A model generated the notes under the pieces. The model saw nothing but the letters and a program-made list of their open reading frames with translations, did no database searches and was not told where the DNA came from. A stretch of 64,000 bases of DNA. Source: Actinomadura meyerae (lineage in GTDB: Bacteria > Actinomycetota > Actinomycetes > Streptosporangiales > Streptosporangiaceae). Positions 26,929 to 35,848 of this stretch are shown here, one piece after another. The stretch is from NCBI RefSeq assembly GCF_900188445.1, contig NZ_FZOR01000031.1, positions 36,690 through 100,689 on the forward strand, in the 5' to 3' direction. Position 1 is the stretch's first letter. Each line of letters starts with the position of its first letter. The position numbers were made by a program, and so were the translations under genes.

Positions 26929-28269
26929 CTAAGGACGGCGGAACGCCCCGGTGACCTCGGAGCGCCCGTTCAGGCTGGCGAGGTCCGCGGCGGCGCGCCC
27001 GGCCACCCAGCCCTCATAGTTGGAGACGGACCCCGCCCGCCCCTGGGCGAGGTTCGGGAACATCTCGTCGACGGCCCGCTCGACGGCCCGGTCGCGCGCC
27101 GCCAGCACGGGAAGAAGATCCTTCCCGCCGGCGTCGGCGGTGGCCCGGTCCGCGGCCTCTCCCGCGGCCTCGCGGAGCCGCTCCCCGATCCGGGACGCGT
27201 ACGCGTTGAGGAAGGCGTGCCGGAACGACCGCGTCCGTGAGCGTCCCCGCGCGTCGCGCCGCGGGCCCGCGTGCACCATGGCGGACGTCGCCTGGACGAG
27301 CAGCGACGTGAACAGCATCTCCACCGCGGCCAGATCGGCCGGGAAGCCGAGGACCGTGGAGAACCCCAGCTCCCGATGCCAGACCGCGCGGCAGCGGTTG
27401 GCGTCGGCGACCACCGTCAGCAGGACGGCCTTCGGTGCTTCGTAGGGGTTGTCCACCGCGACGCGCCGCCCGGCGGGCCCTCGCGTGTCGCCCGTCTCCG
27501 CGGCCAGCAGCACATGGTCGATGCTGTGCCGTGCGATGAGTTCCTGGGCGCGCGCGCTGAGCGCCTCGGCCTCTTCCGGGAACTCGGTCGACTCCGCCTT
27601 GGCGAGGAGCGCGCGAACCTTGCCGAGTACCCGCTGATCCACCTCCCGCATCGGCTCCGACGCGGGCTCGCCCGCCCCGGAGGAGCCCGAACCGGGCGGC
27701 GGGGCGAGCGGCGGGAGCTTCGGCAGCGTCTCCAGGATGTGGACGAGCTCGATCGCCGTCGCGATGTAGTCGGCGTGCTCCACGCCCTCGCGGTCGCACC
27801 ACTCGGCCGGATGGGAGTCGTCGTCCGTCCACCACACGGTGGCGTCGAGGGAGGCGAGCTGCTCGTGCCAGAGGGCGTCCACGGTCGTGGCGGCGTAGGC
27901 GCGCATCTCGCCGGCGATCGCGTCCGCGGCGAGCGCGGCGTGCCGGGCGGTGCGCCGGCGGGAGGCGAACCGGACCACGTCGGCCGGCTGCCAGCCCCGG
28001 CTCCAGGCCGTCGTGACGCCCCGCCGCAGCCGGTCGGCCAGGTACCGGTCGGCCGCGAGCGCCCAGCGCGGTGTGCCGGACCCGTACTCCAGCTCGTCGA
28101 CGAGGTCGCGGAACGCCGCGCCGTCATCCCGCGCCAGCGCGGCGACGGCCTCCGACACCAGGGGGCCGGCCGCTCCGGCCGCCGGCTCCGCGCCGGGATC
28201 CGGGTCCGAAAGAGGATCCGAGGGCGACTCCGGCGATCCGGGACCGCGCCGCCGCCACGACTTCCACAC
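26929..28269 (-). CDS. DUF2786 domain protein
   Basis: A 446-residue protein. The DUF2786 signature is at residues ~240-285: VLGKVRALLAKAESTEFPEE, then AEALSARAQELIARHSID. A helical N-terminal region (~50-215) and a C-terminal region with FRHAFLNAYASRIGERL and a late GWVAGRAAADLA follow the usual actinobacterial architecture. The domain's biochemical role is unknown. GTG 28269 is chosen because GGGAG lies 5 nt before it; other GTG codons lie 6 and 12 nt upstream. It is convergent with the small HTH gene. Confidence 0.82.
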   Translation of the reverse strand: MWKSWRRRGPGSPESPSDPLSDPDPGAEPAAGAAGPLVSEAVAALARDDGAAFRDLVDELEYGSGTPRWALAADRYLADRLRRGVTTAWSRGWQPADVVRFASRRRTARHAALAADAIAGEMRAYAATTVDALWHEQLASLDATVWWTDDDSHPAEWCDREGVEHADYIATAIELVHILETLPKLPPLAPPPGSGSSGAGEPASEPMREVDQRVLGKVRALLAKAESTEFPEEAEALSARAQELIARHSIDHVLLAAETGDTRGPAGRRVAVDNPYEAPKAVLLTVVADANRCRAVWHRELGFSTVLGFPADLAAVEMLFTSLLVQATSAMVHAGPRRDARGRSRTRSFRHAFLNAYASRIGERLREAAGEAADRATADAGGKDLLPVLAARDRAVERAVDEMFPNLAQGRAGSVSNYEGWVAGRAAADLASLNGRSEVTGAFRRP

Positions 28270-28446
28270 CGCCACTCCCACGGTCTGCTTGCACGGGCAC
28301 CCAGCATCCTGCCATCCGGTCCGGACCCGATCGGCCGCCACCGCGACGTTTCGCGGGTTTCGGCGGAGACCGGAGTCGGCCGGACCGGTGGCGGCATGCG
28401 ACGGCCCCGGCCGCGAGGGCCGGGGCCGGGTCGCTTCAGAGGACGG

Positions 28447-28719
28447 CTACGGGCCCGCGTGCTCGTCGCCGCGCATCTCCTCCACCACGACGCTCTGGTA
28501 CGCGCGGGAGGTGTCGGGGACGTAGCTGAGCCGCGCGAGGGCCTTGCCCTCGTGGTCCCTGATCTCGAAGTGGTAACCCCGGCCGGCCTCGCCGACGTGC
28601 GCCACGGCCTGGTCATGCCGCAGGCGGCACATCGTGTCGACCTTCTCCAGCGCCACCTTCAGGCTCCCCGCGTCGCTGATGAGCCGGGCCGGCTCGCTGG
28701 TCTCCCAGATCTCGAACAT
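28447..28719 (-). CDS. hypothetical protein
   Basis: A 90-residue protein beginning MFEIWETSEPARLISDAGSL, with a mixed alpha/beta pattern (GYHFEIRDHEGKALARLSY). Codon third positions are mostly G/C and the start is clean, so it is likely real. No family is recognised. It is divergent from the acyl-CoA ligase across 211 bp. Confidence 0.6.
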   Translation of the reverse strand: MFEIWETSEPARLISDAGSLKVALEKVDTMCRLRHDQAVAHVGEAGRGYHFEIRDHEGKALARLSYVPDTSRAYQSVVVEEMRGDEHAGP

Positions 28720-28930
28720 TGATCGTGTCCTGTCGGCGGTCGCTTCGAAGGAACGGGCGGGGCATTCCAGACGTCTGGGACAGCTTGCGCCCCATTGATG
28801 GATCTTTCAATCAGTTCAGGTATCGGATTGGTCACCATTCGGAGTTGTCCGCGCTCATAGTGTCATGCCCGCACGCCGTCGTGGACCAGTGGTTCCCCGG
28901 GAGTCCGCGGATCGGTAGGGTCGGCGGCAC

Positions 28931-30484
28931 GTGACCGAATGGGATTCGGAAGGGGCCGGGGTGGAGTACCGGGTCGTGTCCATCGTCCGAGACCACGCGC
29001 GCGACCGGGGGACGGCGCCCGCCGTCACCGGGGACGGGCGCACCGTGACCTACGCCGAGCTCGACGAACGCTCCAGCCGGGTCGCGCAGGCCCTGCGGGC
29101 GGCGGGGCTCGGCCCCGGCGCGCGCGTCGCCTACGTCGGCAAGAACGCGCCCGAGTTCTTCGACCTGCTGTTCGGCGCGGCGAAGATCGGCGCCGTGACC
29201 GTCCCGGTCAACTGGCGGCTGACCCCCGCGGAGATCGCGGCGATCGTCGAGGACGCGGGCGCGCCGGTGACCGTGCTGGACGCCGAGTTCGCCGGCCTCG
29301 CGGAGCGGCTGCCCGGCGGCGCGGTCCGCACCGGCGAGGAGTACGAGCGCTGGCTGGCCGGGCATCCGGCCGACGACCCCGGCTACACGGGTGAGCCGGA
29401 CGACATCGTCGTGCAGCTCTACACCTCCGGCACGACCGGGGTCCCGAAGGGCGTCCAGCTCAGCAACACCAACTTCGAGGTGGGGGAGCGGATGGCCCGC
29501 CGCTGGGGGCTGGACGCCTCGTCGGCGAGCCTCGTCCCGATGCCGCTGTTCCACATCGGCGGCACGGGCTGGGCGCTGGCCGGGCTGTACGCGGGCTGCC
29601 GGCAGGTGCTCGTCCGCGACATCGACCCGGCCGCCCTGGTCGACACCTTCGAGCGGGAGCGGATCACGAACGCGTTCATCGTCCCGGCCGTCCTGCAGTT
29701 CATGTGCCAGGTGCCGGGCGCGGCGGACCGCGACTACTCGGCGCTGCGCGCGATCACCTACGGCGCATCCCCGATCACCTCGGAGGTGCTGCGCCGCGCC
29801 CTCGACACCTTCAAGGCGCCGCTGTTCCAGCTCTACGGCATGACGGAGACGACCGGCGCGATCGTCCAGCTCGAACCCGAGGACCACGACCCCGAGGGGC
29901 CGCGCGCGCACCTGATGCGGTCGGCCGGGCGGCCCTACGACTGGGTCGAGGTGAAGATCGTCGAGCCGGGCGGGGACGCCGAGCGCCCGCCCGGCGAGGT
30001 CGGCGAGGTGCTGACGCGCTCGCCGCAGAACACCCCCGGGTACTGGAACCGCCCGGAGGACACCGCCCGGCTGCTGGCCGGGGACGGCTGGCTGCGCACC
30101 GGCGACGCCGGGTACGTCGACGCCGAGGGGTACCTGTTCCTCACCGACCGGATCAAGGACATGATCGTCACCGGTGCGGAGAACGTGTACCCGATCGAGG
30201 TCGAGGAGGTCCTCGCCGCGCATCCCGCCATCGCGGACGTCGCGGTCATCGGCGTCCCGGACGAGCGCTGGGGCGAGACCGTCAAGGCCGTCGTCGTGCT
30301 CGCGCCGGGCGCCGAGCCGACGGAGGACGAGGTGCTCTCCTACGCGCGCGAGCGGCTCGCGGGCTTCAAGCGCCCGCGCTCGGTCGACTTCGTGGACGAA
30401 CTGCCGCGCAACCCCAGCGGCAAGATCCTCAAGAAGGACCTCCGCGCGCCCTACTGGGAGGGATTGGGCCGCACGATCGCCTGA
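28931..30484 (+). CDS. acyl-CoA ligase (AMP-forming, FadD-like)
   Basis: A 517-residue adenylate-forming enzyme. The P-loop-like motif is LYTSGTTGVPKGVQLS, then YGMTETTG, the adenylate motif GWLRTGDAGYVD, the hinge DRIKDMIVTGAENVYP and the catalytic Lys in NPSGKILKKDL. It activates a fatty or aromatic acid to its CoA thioester via an acyl-AMP. GTG 28931 is favoured by a TAGGGT -10 box ending 9 nt upstream (leaderless); GTG 28961, with GGAAGGGG as RBS, is an alternative giving a 10-residue shorter protein. It is monocistronic. The substrate is unknown. Confidence 0.92.
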   Translation: MTEWDSEGAGVEYRVVSIVRDHARDRGTAPAVTGDGRTVTYAELDERSSRVAQALRAAGLGPGARVAYVGKNAPEFFDLLFGAAKIGAVTVPVNWRLTPAEIAAIVEDAGAPVTVLDAEFAGLAERLPGGAVRTGEEYERWLAGHPADDPGYTGEPDDIVVQLYTSGTTGVPKGVQLSNTNFEVGERMARRWGLDASSASLVPMPLFHIGGTGWALAGLYAGCRQVLVRDIDPAALVDTFERERITNAFIVPAVLQFMCQVPGAADRDYSALRAITYGASPITSEVLRRALDTFKAPLFQLYGMTETTGAIVQLEPEDHDPEGPRAHLMRSAGRPYDWVEVKIVEPGGDAERPPGEVGEVLTRSPQNTPGYWNRPEDTARLLAGDGWLRTGDAGYVDAEGYLFLTDRIKDMIVTGAENVYPIEVEEVLAAHPAIADVAVIGVPDERWGETVKAVVVLAPGAEPTEDEVLSYARERLAGFKRPRSVDFVDELPRNPSGKILKKDLRAPYWEGLGRTIA

Positions 30485-30523
30485 GCGCCGCCCACCGCCC
30501 ACCGCCCGCCCCCAGGCTCTCGC

Positions 30524-31621
30524 CTACGCCTCCTCAATTGTGACGACGGTCTCCTTGGCGTCGGGCTCCAGGAAACGTAGGAGCGCCTGCCCTTCGGTGG
30601 TCAGCGCCTTGACGGCCTTCTGCGGAAGCCGCTCGAAGGGCCGCATCGTCAGGGTGGCGACCTTGCGCTTGTACTCGGTGTCCCAGATGCCGCGAGCGAA
30701 GCCGTCCCAGAGGAAGACGGCGCGGACGCGCAGGTTCTTGGTGGTGAGCATCGGCCGGTCGGCGTCGGAGATGACCCGCCTGCGGTCCGCGTGCGCGAGG
30801 ACCAGGCTGTCGAACTCGGGCAGGAAGCGCGCCGGTGCCGGGGCGTCCTCGCCGGGACGCGGCGCGTCCGGCAGGTCGAACAACTCCCGGCCCTTGTCGT
30901 CGGTGAAGACACGGAGGTCGGGCCGTAGGCGCTCCAGAGCCGCACCGGCGGACGCGAGGCCGGACCATGTCTGGGCGTCGGCGGCGGAGGCCGGCCCATA
31001 CGCCGCCAGGTACCGGAGCATCAACTCGTCGAGCGCGGTCTCCGCGGACGGTGCGGACCCCAGCCAGCCACTGGCGAGCGTGAACTGCGCCGTACGCGGG
31101 AAGCCCCACCTGTCCTGTGTGGGGACCATCACCAGCGGCAAGCACAACCGGACCGCATAGCCGAGGGCCCGGTCGTTGACGTCCGGGAACTGCTCCTGGA
31201 GCAGCGCGCGGATCTCGTTGAAGGTCCGGGGGCCGTCCGCGAGGAGCGCGCCCGCGGCGGGCACGACCTCGTCCAGATCCAGGCCCTTGGCGCGTTCGCC
31301 CAGGACGCGCAGGGCACCGTCCAGCATCGGCTGCAGGGGCGGGCGGAAGGCCGTGTAGTCGGCGCCTGTGACCAGGTGCAGGGTGGCCCGCATCATCGTG
31401 GCCCGGACGAGTGCACGGTCCTGCAAGGCCGTATGGACATCGGACGCCTGGAAACCGTCCAGCCGCGACCACAGCGCCAGGAACGGCGGCTTGGGCTCCT
31501 GTGCCTGCAAGCCGCCCAGCCGTGCCACCGCCTCGGTGACCGGGACCGCCTCCCGGGCGAGCAGCATCTGCCGGGCCAGCGTCGCCCGGTTCAGCGCACG
31601 GGTGCTCAGTGTCTCCGTCAT
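30524..31621 (-). CDS. winged-helix DNA-binding protein, AlkZ/YcaQ-type DNA glycosylase family
   Basis: A 365-residue protein of the HTH_42 superfamily. Residues ~36-50 read GLQAQEPKPPFLALWSRL, which contains the QxQ element that serves as the catalytic motif in AlkZ/YcaQ-type interstrand-crosslink glycosylases. Three winged-helix-like segments and a beta-barrel-type C-terminus (DRWGFPRTAQFTLASGWLG, then FLPEFDSLVLAHADRRRV) fit the family. It may repair bulky alkylation or crosslinks; some homologues are self-resistance enzymes, but no biosynthetic cluster is evident. The ATG at 31621 begins MTETLSTRALNR. It is convergent with the acyl-CoA ligase. Confidence 0.82.
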   Translation of the reverse strand: MTETLSTRALNRATLARQMLLAREAVPVTEAVARLGGLQAQEPKPPFLALWSRLDGFQASDVHTALQDRALVRATMMRATLHLVTGADYTAFRPPLQPMLDGALRVLGERAKGLDLDEVVPAAGALLADGPRTFNEIRALLQEQFPDVNDRALGYAVRLCLPLVMVPTQDRWGFPRTAQFTLASGWLGSAPSAETALDELMLRYLAAYGPASAADAQTWSGLASAGAALERLRPDLRVFTDDKGRELFDLPDAPRPGEDAPAPARFLPEFDSLVLAHADRRRVISDADRPMLTTKNLRVRAVFLWDGFARGIWDTEYKRKVATLTMRPFERLPQKAVKALTTEGQALLRFLEPDAKETVVTIEEA

Positions 31622-31964
31622 CCGTCCAGGATGCCGGGATCCCGAGGCCGCCCGCACACGGCCCCGTGCGGGTCTCCGGCGGCCGGCCGAGCCGGGAATC
31701 GCCTACGTGGCCGGGGAGGCACGCACCGTACAGGCGGTCCGCGCCCACCTGGTCCGGAACCGGGGCCGGCCGCGCAGATCCGTGCTGGTCAAGCCGTTCT
31801 GGACGCCCGGCGGGTGAGGGACGGAGTGACGCTGGAACGATCGACACGGATGGGGGTTACGGGGGGATATTTCTTGAAATGCACGTGCATCAGCCCTTGC
31901 ACCTGCACGCCATCCCTAGCAGGATGATCCCGGACCCCCGCACGTGAACTCCCCGGAGATCGCG
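31622..31964. other. 343-bp intergenic region with a 12-bp palindrome
   Basis: This is the non-coding region between the AlkZ-like gene (-) and the Pro/Tyr-rich gene (+). The perfect palindrome ATGCACGTGCAT lies at 31879-31890. A near-copy (ATGCACTTGCAT) occurs at 36954-36965 in another promoter. No gene is seen. Confidence 0.45.
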
Positions 31965-32492
31965 ATGAACGCACACTTGAGCGACAGTGACCGACAGGCG
32001 CTGCGGCTGGCCCAGGATCTCCGCGAGGAGATGCGGGCCGCGCTTCCGCAGCTGCCGGCCGCCCCCTCGGTCTCCCCGTTCGTCGACCAGTCCGGGATGC
32101 CGAGCGTCCTGCTGCGGATGGACGCCGAGACCGCCCACGCGCTCATGGCCCTGCTGGCCGAGCGGCGTGCGGGGCAGCCGGGCCTCCCCGGGCCCGAGCC
32201 GCGCCGGGCCGACGGCACCGTGCCGCCGCCCCCGGCCCAGGCCGTCCCCGCGGCGCAGGGCCCCATCGTGGCGCCGGCCGACCCCTACGGCGAGTCCGCC
32301 CACCAGGGCGCTCCCTATCCGGGCGGCGCCTACCCGGACCCCGCGTACTCCGGCCCCGGCTACCCGGAACCGGCCTACCCGGAGCCCGCTTACACGGACG
32401 GGCCGTTCGTCCCGCCGCAGCCGAGCGCTCCGTTCTTCGCCGGCGGCACCGGGCCCACGCCGCTCGTGCCGACGGTCTACCCGACGCACTGA
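31965..32492 (+). CDS. unknown Pro/Tyr-rich low-complexity protein
   Basis: A 175-residue protein. Residues ~1-75 are helical and charged (HLSDSDRQALRLAQDLREEM, then VLLRMDAETAHALMALLAER). The remainder is low complexity, with repeats of the form YPxPAY (PAYSGPGYPEPAYPEPAYTD) and many Pro, Gly and Ala. Such tails are usually disordered scaffolds. ATG 31965 has GGAG 8 nt upstream; a GTG at 31944 is possible. A strong hairpin follows. No function is known. Confidence 0.6.
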   Translation: MNAHLSDSDRQALRLAQDLREEMRAALPQLPAAPSVSPFVDQSGMPSVLLRMDAETAHALMALLAERRAGQPGLPGPEPRRADGTVPPPPAQAVPAAQGPIVAPADPYGESAHQGAPYPGGAYPDPAYSGPGYPEPAYPEPAYTDGPFVPPQPSAPFFAGGTGPTPLVPTVYPTH

Positions 32493-32535
32493 TCCGGCCG
32501 CCCGCCGGCGGGCGTCCCATCGGCCGCTCTTCCAG

Positions 32536-32559
32536 ACGCCGCGGGCCCGCCCGCGGCGT
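32536..32559 (+). terminator. hairpin terminator
   Basis: A perfect 9-bp stem ACGCCGCGG/CCGCGGCGT with a 6-nt loop, starting 44 bp after the stop of the Pro/Tyr-rich gene. GC-rich with a short T run, typical of this genome. Confidence 0.6.
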
Positions 32560-33303
32560 TCGCCATGTGCGGGGAGCCCCGTCTCGCAGGCCCTCCGCGC
32601 CACCTCGCCCAGGCTTTACCTTCGCTGGGGGGATGGTTGGAATGCCCGTTGCGGTGGGTGTGTTCTTTAGGGTGTCGTGGTGATGCTGTGGCACTCCGCT
32701 GGAGCATCCACCCCGGCTCTGCCCGGTCTCGGGGGCGGGACGGCGCGCTGACGCCGGCCGCGATCCGGGACCATGAAGATCTTTTTTGCCGGGCGTACGG
32801 CCCGCAAGCCCGCTGGCCAAGGGGCTCCGGTCCACTTCCCGGTTAAATGATCTACCTGGGCAAAGGTAAAGAAAACGGCGGTTTGGCGAAAGTACGGTAT
32901 TGCCGTATATAGTCAACCGCAGGTCAGGCCCAAGAACCCTTGACCTGGCCAATCGCATAGCCGTCGCCTCCCGCCCGCCAGGCGGGAACCCTCGCGCCGA
33001 ACCGCGGTCGTCCCATGCACCGGCCGCGCGTATCCGGGATGTGCCCATGAGCCCCCGGCCCGGCGTTCCCTCCGCTTAATCCAGCCCGTGTCCACGCATG
33101 CCCGAGAACGGTCGTGCGGATCTGAGCGCGGGCGCGGTCCACCATGCCCGTGGATCGTTCCAAGCGGGTCCTTCACCGCGGCGGTGCCTCCCGAGTCCCG
33201 AGTCTCGGAGCCGCTTCCCCCTGCCCGGAGACGGGCGCACGCCGTTCCGGCGGAGCGTCCCCGGCGCGGAGCGGCAGCCCTGTTCCCCGAACGAAGGAAA
33301 TCC
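32560..33303. other. 744-bp upstream region of the secreted RlpA-like gene
   Basis: A long non-coding region. It contains an AT-rich stretch (about 32845-32915), the inverted repeat TACGG-TATTG-CCGTA at 32893-32907, and CTTTACCTT at 32614-32622 whose complement AAGGTAAAG is at 32863-32871. A long untranslated leader or regulatory RNA is possible, but no riboswitch consensus could be matched. No gene is convincing. Confidence 0.45.
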
Positions 33304-33975
33304 ATGCAGCAGCGAGCGATCAACGTCGTCCTGACCGGTGTGACCGGCACCGCCCTCGCGGGCATGCTGGTGGCCGGTGTCGCAGCGGCCAGTGATGACT
33401 CCGCTCCGGAGAAGCAGTTCCTGTCGCAGCAGGCCGTGGCCTCGCAGGAGCACAAGACCTCCCCTGAGAAGACCCTCGACGCCGGCAAGAAGGCCAAGGT
33501 CGAGACCGGCTCCGAGGCCGGTTCGAAGGCCGCCGAGAAGCCGGCCAAGCCGGACGCCAAGCGCGAGAAGACCGGCCCGAAGGCGCTGCTCAGCGGCAAG
33601 ACCACCGCGTCCTACTTCTGGGACGACGGGTCGGGCGTCAACGGCGACACCGGCGCCCCGGCGGGCGGCAAGCCGATGCAGAAGGGCCTGTTCGCCAGCC
33701 CGAGCTGGCCCATGCACACCAAGGTCAAGGTGACCTACAAGGGCCGCAGCGTCACCGGCTTCGTCGGCGACCGCGGGCCGGGCAAGCCCTCGCACCGGGG
33801 TGTCATGCTCGACCTCGACACCTACACCTTCCGCTACCTGCTGGACGGCGGGAAGCCGAAGAGCAAGTACAACGCCGGCACGGGCGAAGGCCACCTGAAG
33901 AACGTCAAGTGGGAAGTGCTCTCCTGGGGCCACGGCGCCGGGAAGAAGGGTGCCCCGAAGCCTTTCGGCTCCTGA
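33304..33975 (+). CDS. secreted RlpA-like (double-psi beta-barrel) protein
   Basis: A 223-residue protein. Residues 1-30 are a signal peptide (hydrophobic TGVTGTALAGMLVAGVAAAS with AxA cleavage near 29). Residues ~35-100 are a Lys/Glu/Pro-rich linker. The C-terminal ~125 residues contain TASYFWDDGSG and VTGFVGDRGPGKPSHRGVML then DLDTYTFRYL, the strand and DRGP elements of RlpA/expansin-like double-psi barrels. It likely acts in the cell wall. ATG 33304 has AAGGAAA 5 nt upstream. It has a long leader and two downstream hairpins. Confidence 0.72.
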   Translation: MQQRAINVVLTGVTGTALAGMLVAGVAAASDDSAPEKQFLSQQAVASQEHKTSPEKTLDAGKKAKVETGSEAGSKAAEKPAKPDAKREKTGPKALLSGKTTASYFWDDGSGVNGDTGAPAGGKPMQKGLFASPSWPMHTKVKVTYKGRSVTGFVGDRGPGKPSHRGVMLDLDTYTFRYLLDGGKPKSKYNAGTGEGHLKNVKWEVLSWGHGAGKKGAPKPFGS

Positions 33976-34037
33976 CCCGGAGGCGATGAGACCGCCCGCG
34001 CGGTAAGGCGTGAAGCGGCTCACAAAAGGTAAAAGCC

Positions 34038-34082
34038 CGCGGCCGGGCAGTGAGCCCGCTCACGTCCTTTCGCCCGGCCGCG
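34038..34082 (+). terminator. nested hairpin after the RlpA-like gene
   Basis: Perfect 11-bp outer arms (CGCGGCCGGGC, 34038-34048; GCCCGGCCGCG, 34072-34082) enclose an inner GTGAG/CTCAC stem. It lies 62 bp after the stop codon. Confidence 0.5.
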
Positions 34083-34118
34083 CATAGACCCCGGCACAGG
34101 GCTGCCGGTGCATGGAAG

Positions 34119-34164
34119 ACGGGGATTCCCCGGTATCGAGAGATCACCGGGGAATCCCCGTTTT
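34119..34164 (+). terminator. strong rho-independent terminator
   Basis: A perfect 16-bp stem (arms 34119-34134 and 34146-34161), 11-nt loop, then TTTT. This is the clearest intrinsic terminator in the window. It separates the RlpA-like gene (+) from the convergent oxidoreductase (-), whose stop codon begins in the T run, and can work in both directions. Confidence 0.85.
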
Positions 34165-35120
34165 CAGCTCTCGGGGCCCGGCCGGCCGGCCAGGAGGGCG
34201 ACGACGGGCGCGAACGCCTCCATGGCCGAGTCCGGGACCTGGTAGTAGGTGAAGCCGTAGCGGTCGCGGCGGGCGAGCATCTGCTCGGCGATGTGCTCGG
34301 CCGGCCCGACGAACTGCGACGGCATCTCCAGCACGAGCCCGGCCGACGACGCCCCCCAGCCGCGCGTCACCGCGACGCGGGCGGCGGTGCGGCGCGGGTC
34401 GTCCCCGAACACGGGGCTCACCATCATGCTCAGCTCGACGTCGCGGCCGCCGGCGGCCTCCCGGACCAGGTCGGCCTTGCGGGCGATGGTGTCCGGCAGC
34501 CGCTCGGTGAGCTCGTCGGAGATCGCCCCCTCGGGAAGGGCGCGGGGGAGGATGCCGACCGTGTCGGCGAGCCGTCCGGCGATCCCCAGCATGCGGGCGC
34601 CGCCCGCGCCGACGACGAGCGGGGGCCGCCGCTCCGGGCGCGGGAAGACGGTCAGCCCGTCGACGCGGTAGTGCTCCCCGGCGAAGGAGGTCTTCTCGCC
34701 GCCGAGGAGGCTCCGCAGGATCCGCAGCGACTCCTCGAGCCGCCCGACCCGCTTCCCCGCCGGGTCGAAGGGCATCCCCGCGGCCGCGTACTCGTCGCGG
34801 AGCCAGCCCGCGCCGACGCCCGGCTCGAATCGCCCGCCCGACAGGTGGTCGAGGGTGGCGGCCTCCTTGGCGAGCATCACCGGATGCCGGTAGTCGTTGG
34901 CGAGGACCATCGTGCCCAGCCGCAGCGTCGACGTGGCGGACGCGGCGGATGCCAGCGCCACCATCGGGGCGAGCTGGTCGCCGAACGGCTCGGCGACGAA
35001 ATGGTCCCGCAGCGTCAGCACGTCGTATCCGAGGGCTTCGGCGCGCCGCGCGGTCTCGATCAGTCCGGTGCCCGACCTGATCGACTCGCCCACGACGCCG
35101 AAGCGGAATCTCCTTGCCAT
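34164..35120 (-). CDS. LLM-class F420-dependent oxidoreductase
   Basis: A 318-residue luciferase-like protein. FRFGVVGESIRSGTGLIETA, then YDVLTLRDHFVAEPFGDQLA, LDHLSGGRFEPGVGAGWLRDE and RPPLVVGAGGARMLGIAGRLA are typical of the actinobacterial TIGR03621-like F420 group. It probably oxidises or reduces a small molecule with F420. ATG 35120 begins MARRFRFG. It ends inside the bidirectional terminator at 34119-34164. The substrate is unknown. Confidence 0.9.
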   Translation of the reverse strand: MARRFRFGVVGESIRSGTGLIETARRAEALGYDVLTLRDHFVAEPFGDQLAPMVALASAASATSTLRLGTMVLANDYRHPVMLAKEAATLDHLSGGRFEPGVGAGWLRDEYAAAGMPFDPAGKRVGRLEESLRILRSLLGGEKTSFAGEHYRVDGLTVFPRPERRPPLVVGAGGARMLGIAGRLADTVGILPRALPEGAISDELTERLPDTIARKADLVREAAGGRDVELSMMVSPVFGDDPRRTAARVAVTRGWGASSAGLVLEMPSQFVGPAEHIAEQMLARRDRYGFTYYQVPDSAMEAFAPVVALLAGRPGPES

Positions 35121-35329
35121 GCGACGAGCCTGCCCGCCGGCCGGGGCCGGACGCTGGCGGAAAACCGACCTCAGGCTCCCGGGGCCCGGCGGGACGTCTC
35201 GGCCGAGGGGACGTCTCGACCGGCGGAACGGGGCGAGCGGCTCGGTCGCCGTCCGTGCGGCGTAAGGGCGTCACCGACTGCCCCGTTCGCACCGGTCCCT
35301 TCCCAGGCTGCGTCCCGCCGCCCGGAATT

Positions 35330-35848
35330 TCAACCTTCCCGGGGCTCCACCCGCTGCGCCAGCAGGCGTCCGGGCCAGTCGCCGACGGTGAACTCCGCGA
35401 CGGGCTCGAACCCGTTGCGGCGGTAGTACTCGACGAGCCGCCCGTCGTCGCCGCCATAGCAGTCGACGCGCAGCAGGGAGACGCCCTTGGCGCGCGCCTC
35501 GTCCTTCGCCTTCGCGATGAGCGCGGTGCCCACCCCCTGCCCGGCGAACGCCCGGTCGGTCACCAGCAGCGTGATGTACAGCTCCGGTTCGCCGGCCGGC
35601 TCGATGTAGGGCGTCGGATGGGGCGCGACGGCCATGGCCCCCGCCGGGCGGCCGTCCACGGTCGCGACCCAGATCTCCTCGTCGCGGGCGATGCCCTCGA
35701 TCCGCTCCACCTTCCGCGGGTCGCCCGACCACGGCTCGGTGCCCCACTGGCCCGTCCGGCCGTTGGCCGCGAGCCACGCGACGGCGGCGTCCAGCATCGC
35801 GAGCATCAGCGGGGCGTCCGCGGGCCCTCCGCTCCGGATCCCGATCAT
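35330..35848 (-). CDS. GNAT-family N-acetyltransferase
   Basis: A 172-residue acetyltransferase. The acetyl-CoA motif is VTDRAFAGQGVGTALIAKAK (Q/RxxGxG/A), and VEYYRRNGFEPVAEF is motif B. ATG 35848 overlaps the stop of the upstream phosphotransferase by ATGA, so both are co-translated. The acceptor is unknown. Confidence 0.88.
   Translation of the reverse strand: MIGIRSGGPADAPLMLAMLDAAVAWLAANGRTGQWGTEPWSGDPRKVERIEGIARDEEIWVATVDGRPAGAMAVAPHPTPYIEPAGEPELYITLLVTDRAFAGQGVGTALIAKAKDEARAKGVSLLRVDCYGGDDGRLVEYYRRNGFEPVAEFTVGDWPGRLLAQRVEPREG

Noticed and set aside
31965..32492. The YPxPAY protein as a spider-silk-like or cell-wall repeat protein
   Set aside because: No signal peptide and only a handful of degenerate repeats.
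33060..33303. Resemblance to the ydaO (c-di-AMP) riboswitch because of CGCTTAATCC near 33074
   Set aside because: The following conserved blocks (GGGGACCCA-like, TGAATC and CCGTCAGCTAAC) are not present, so only the first few bases match.
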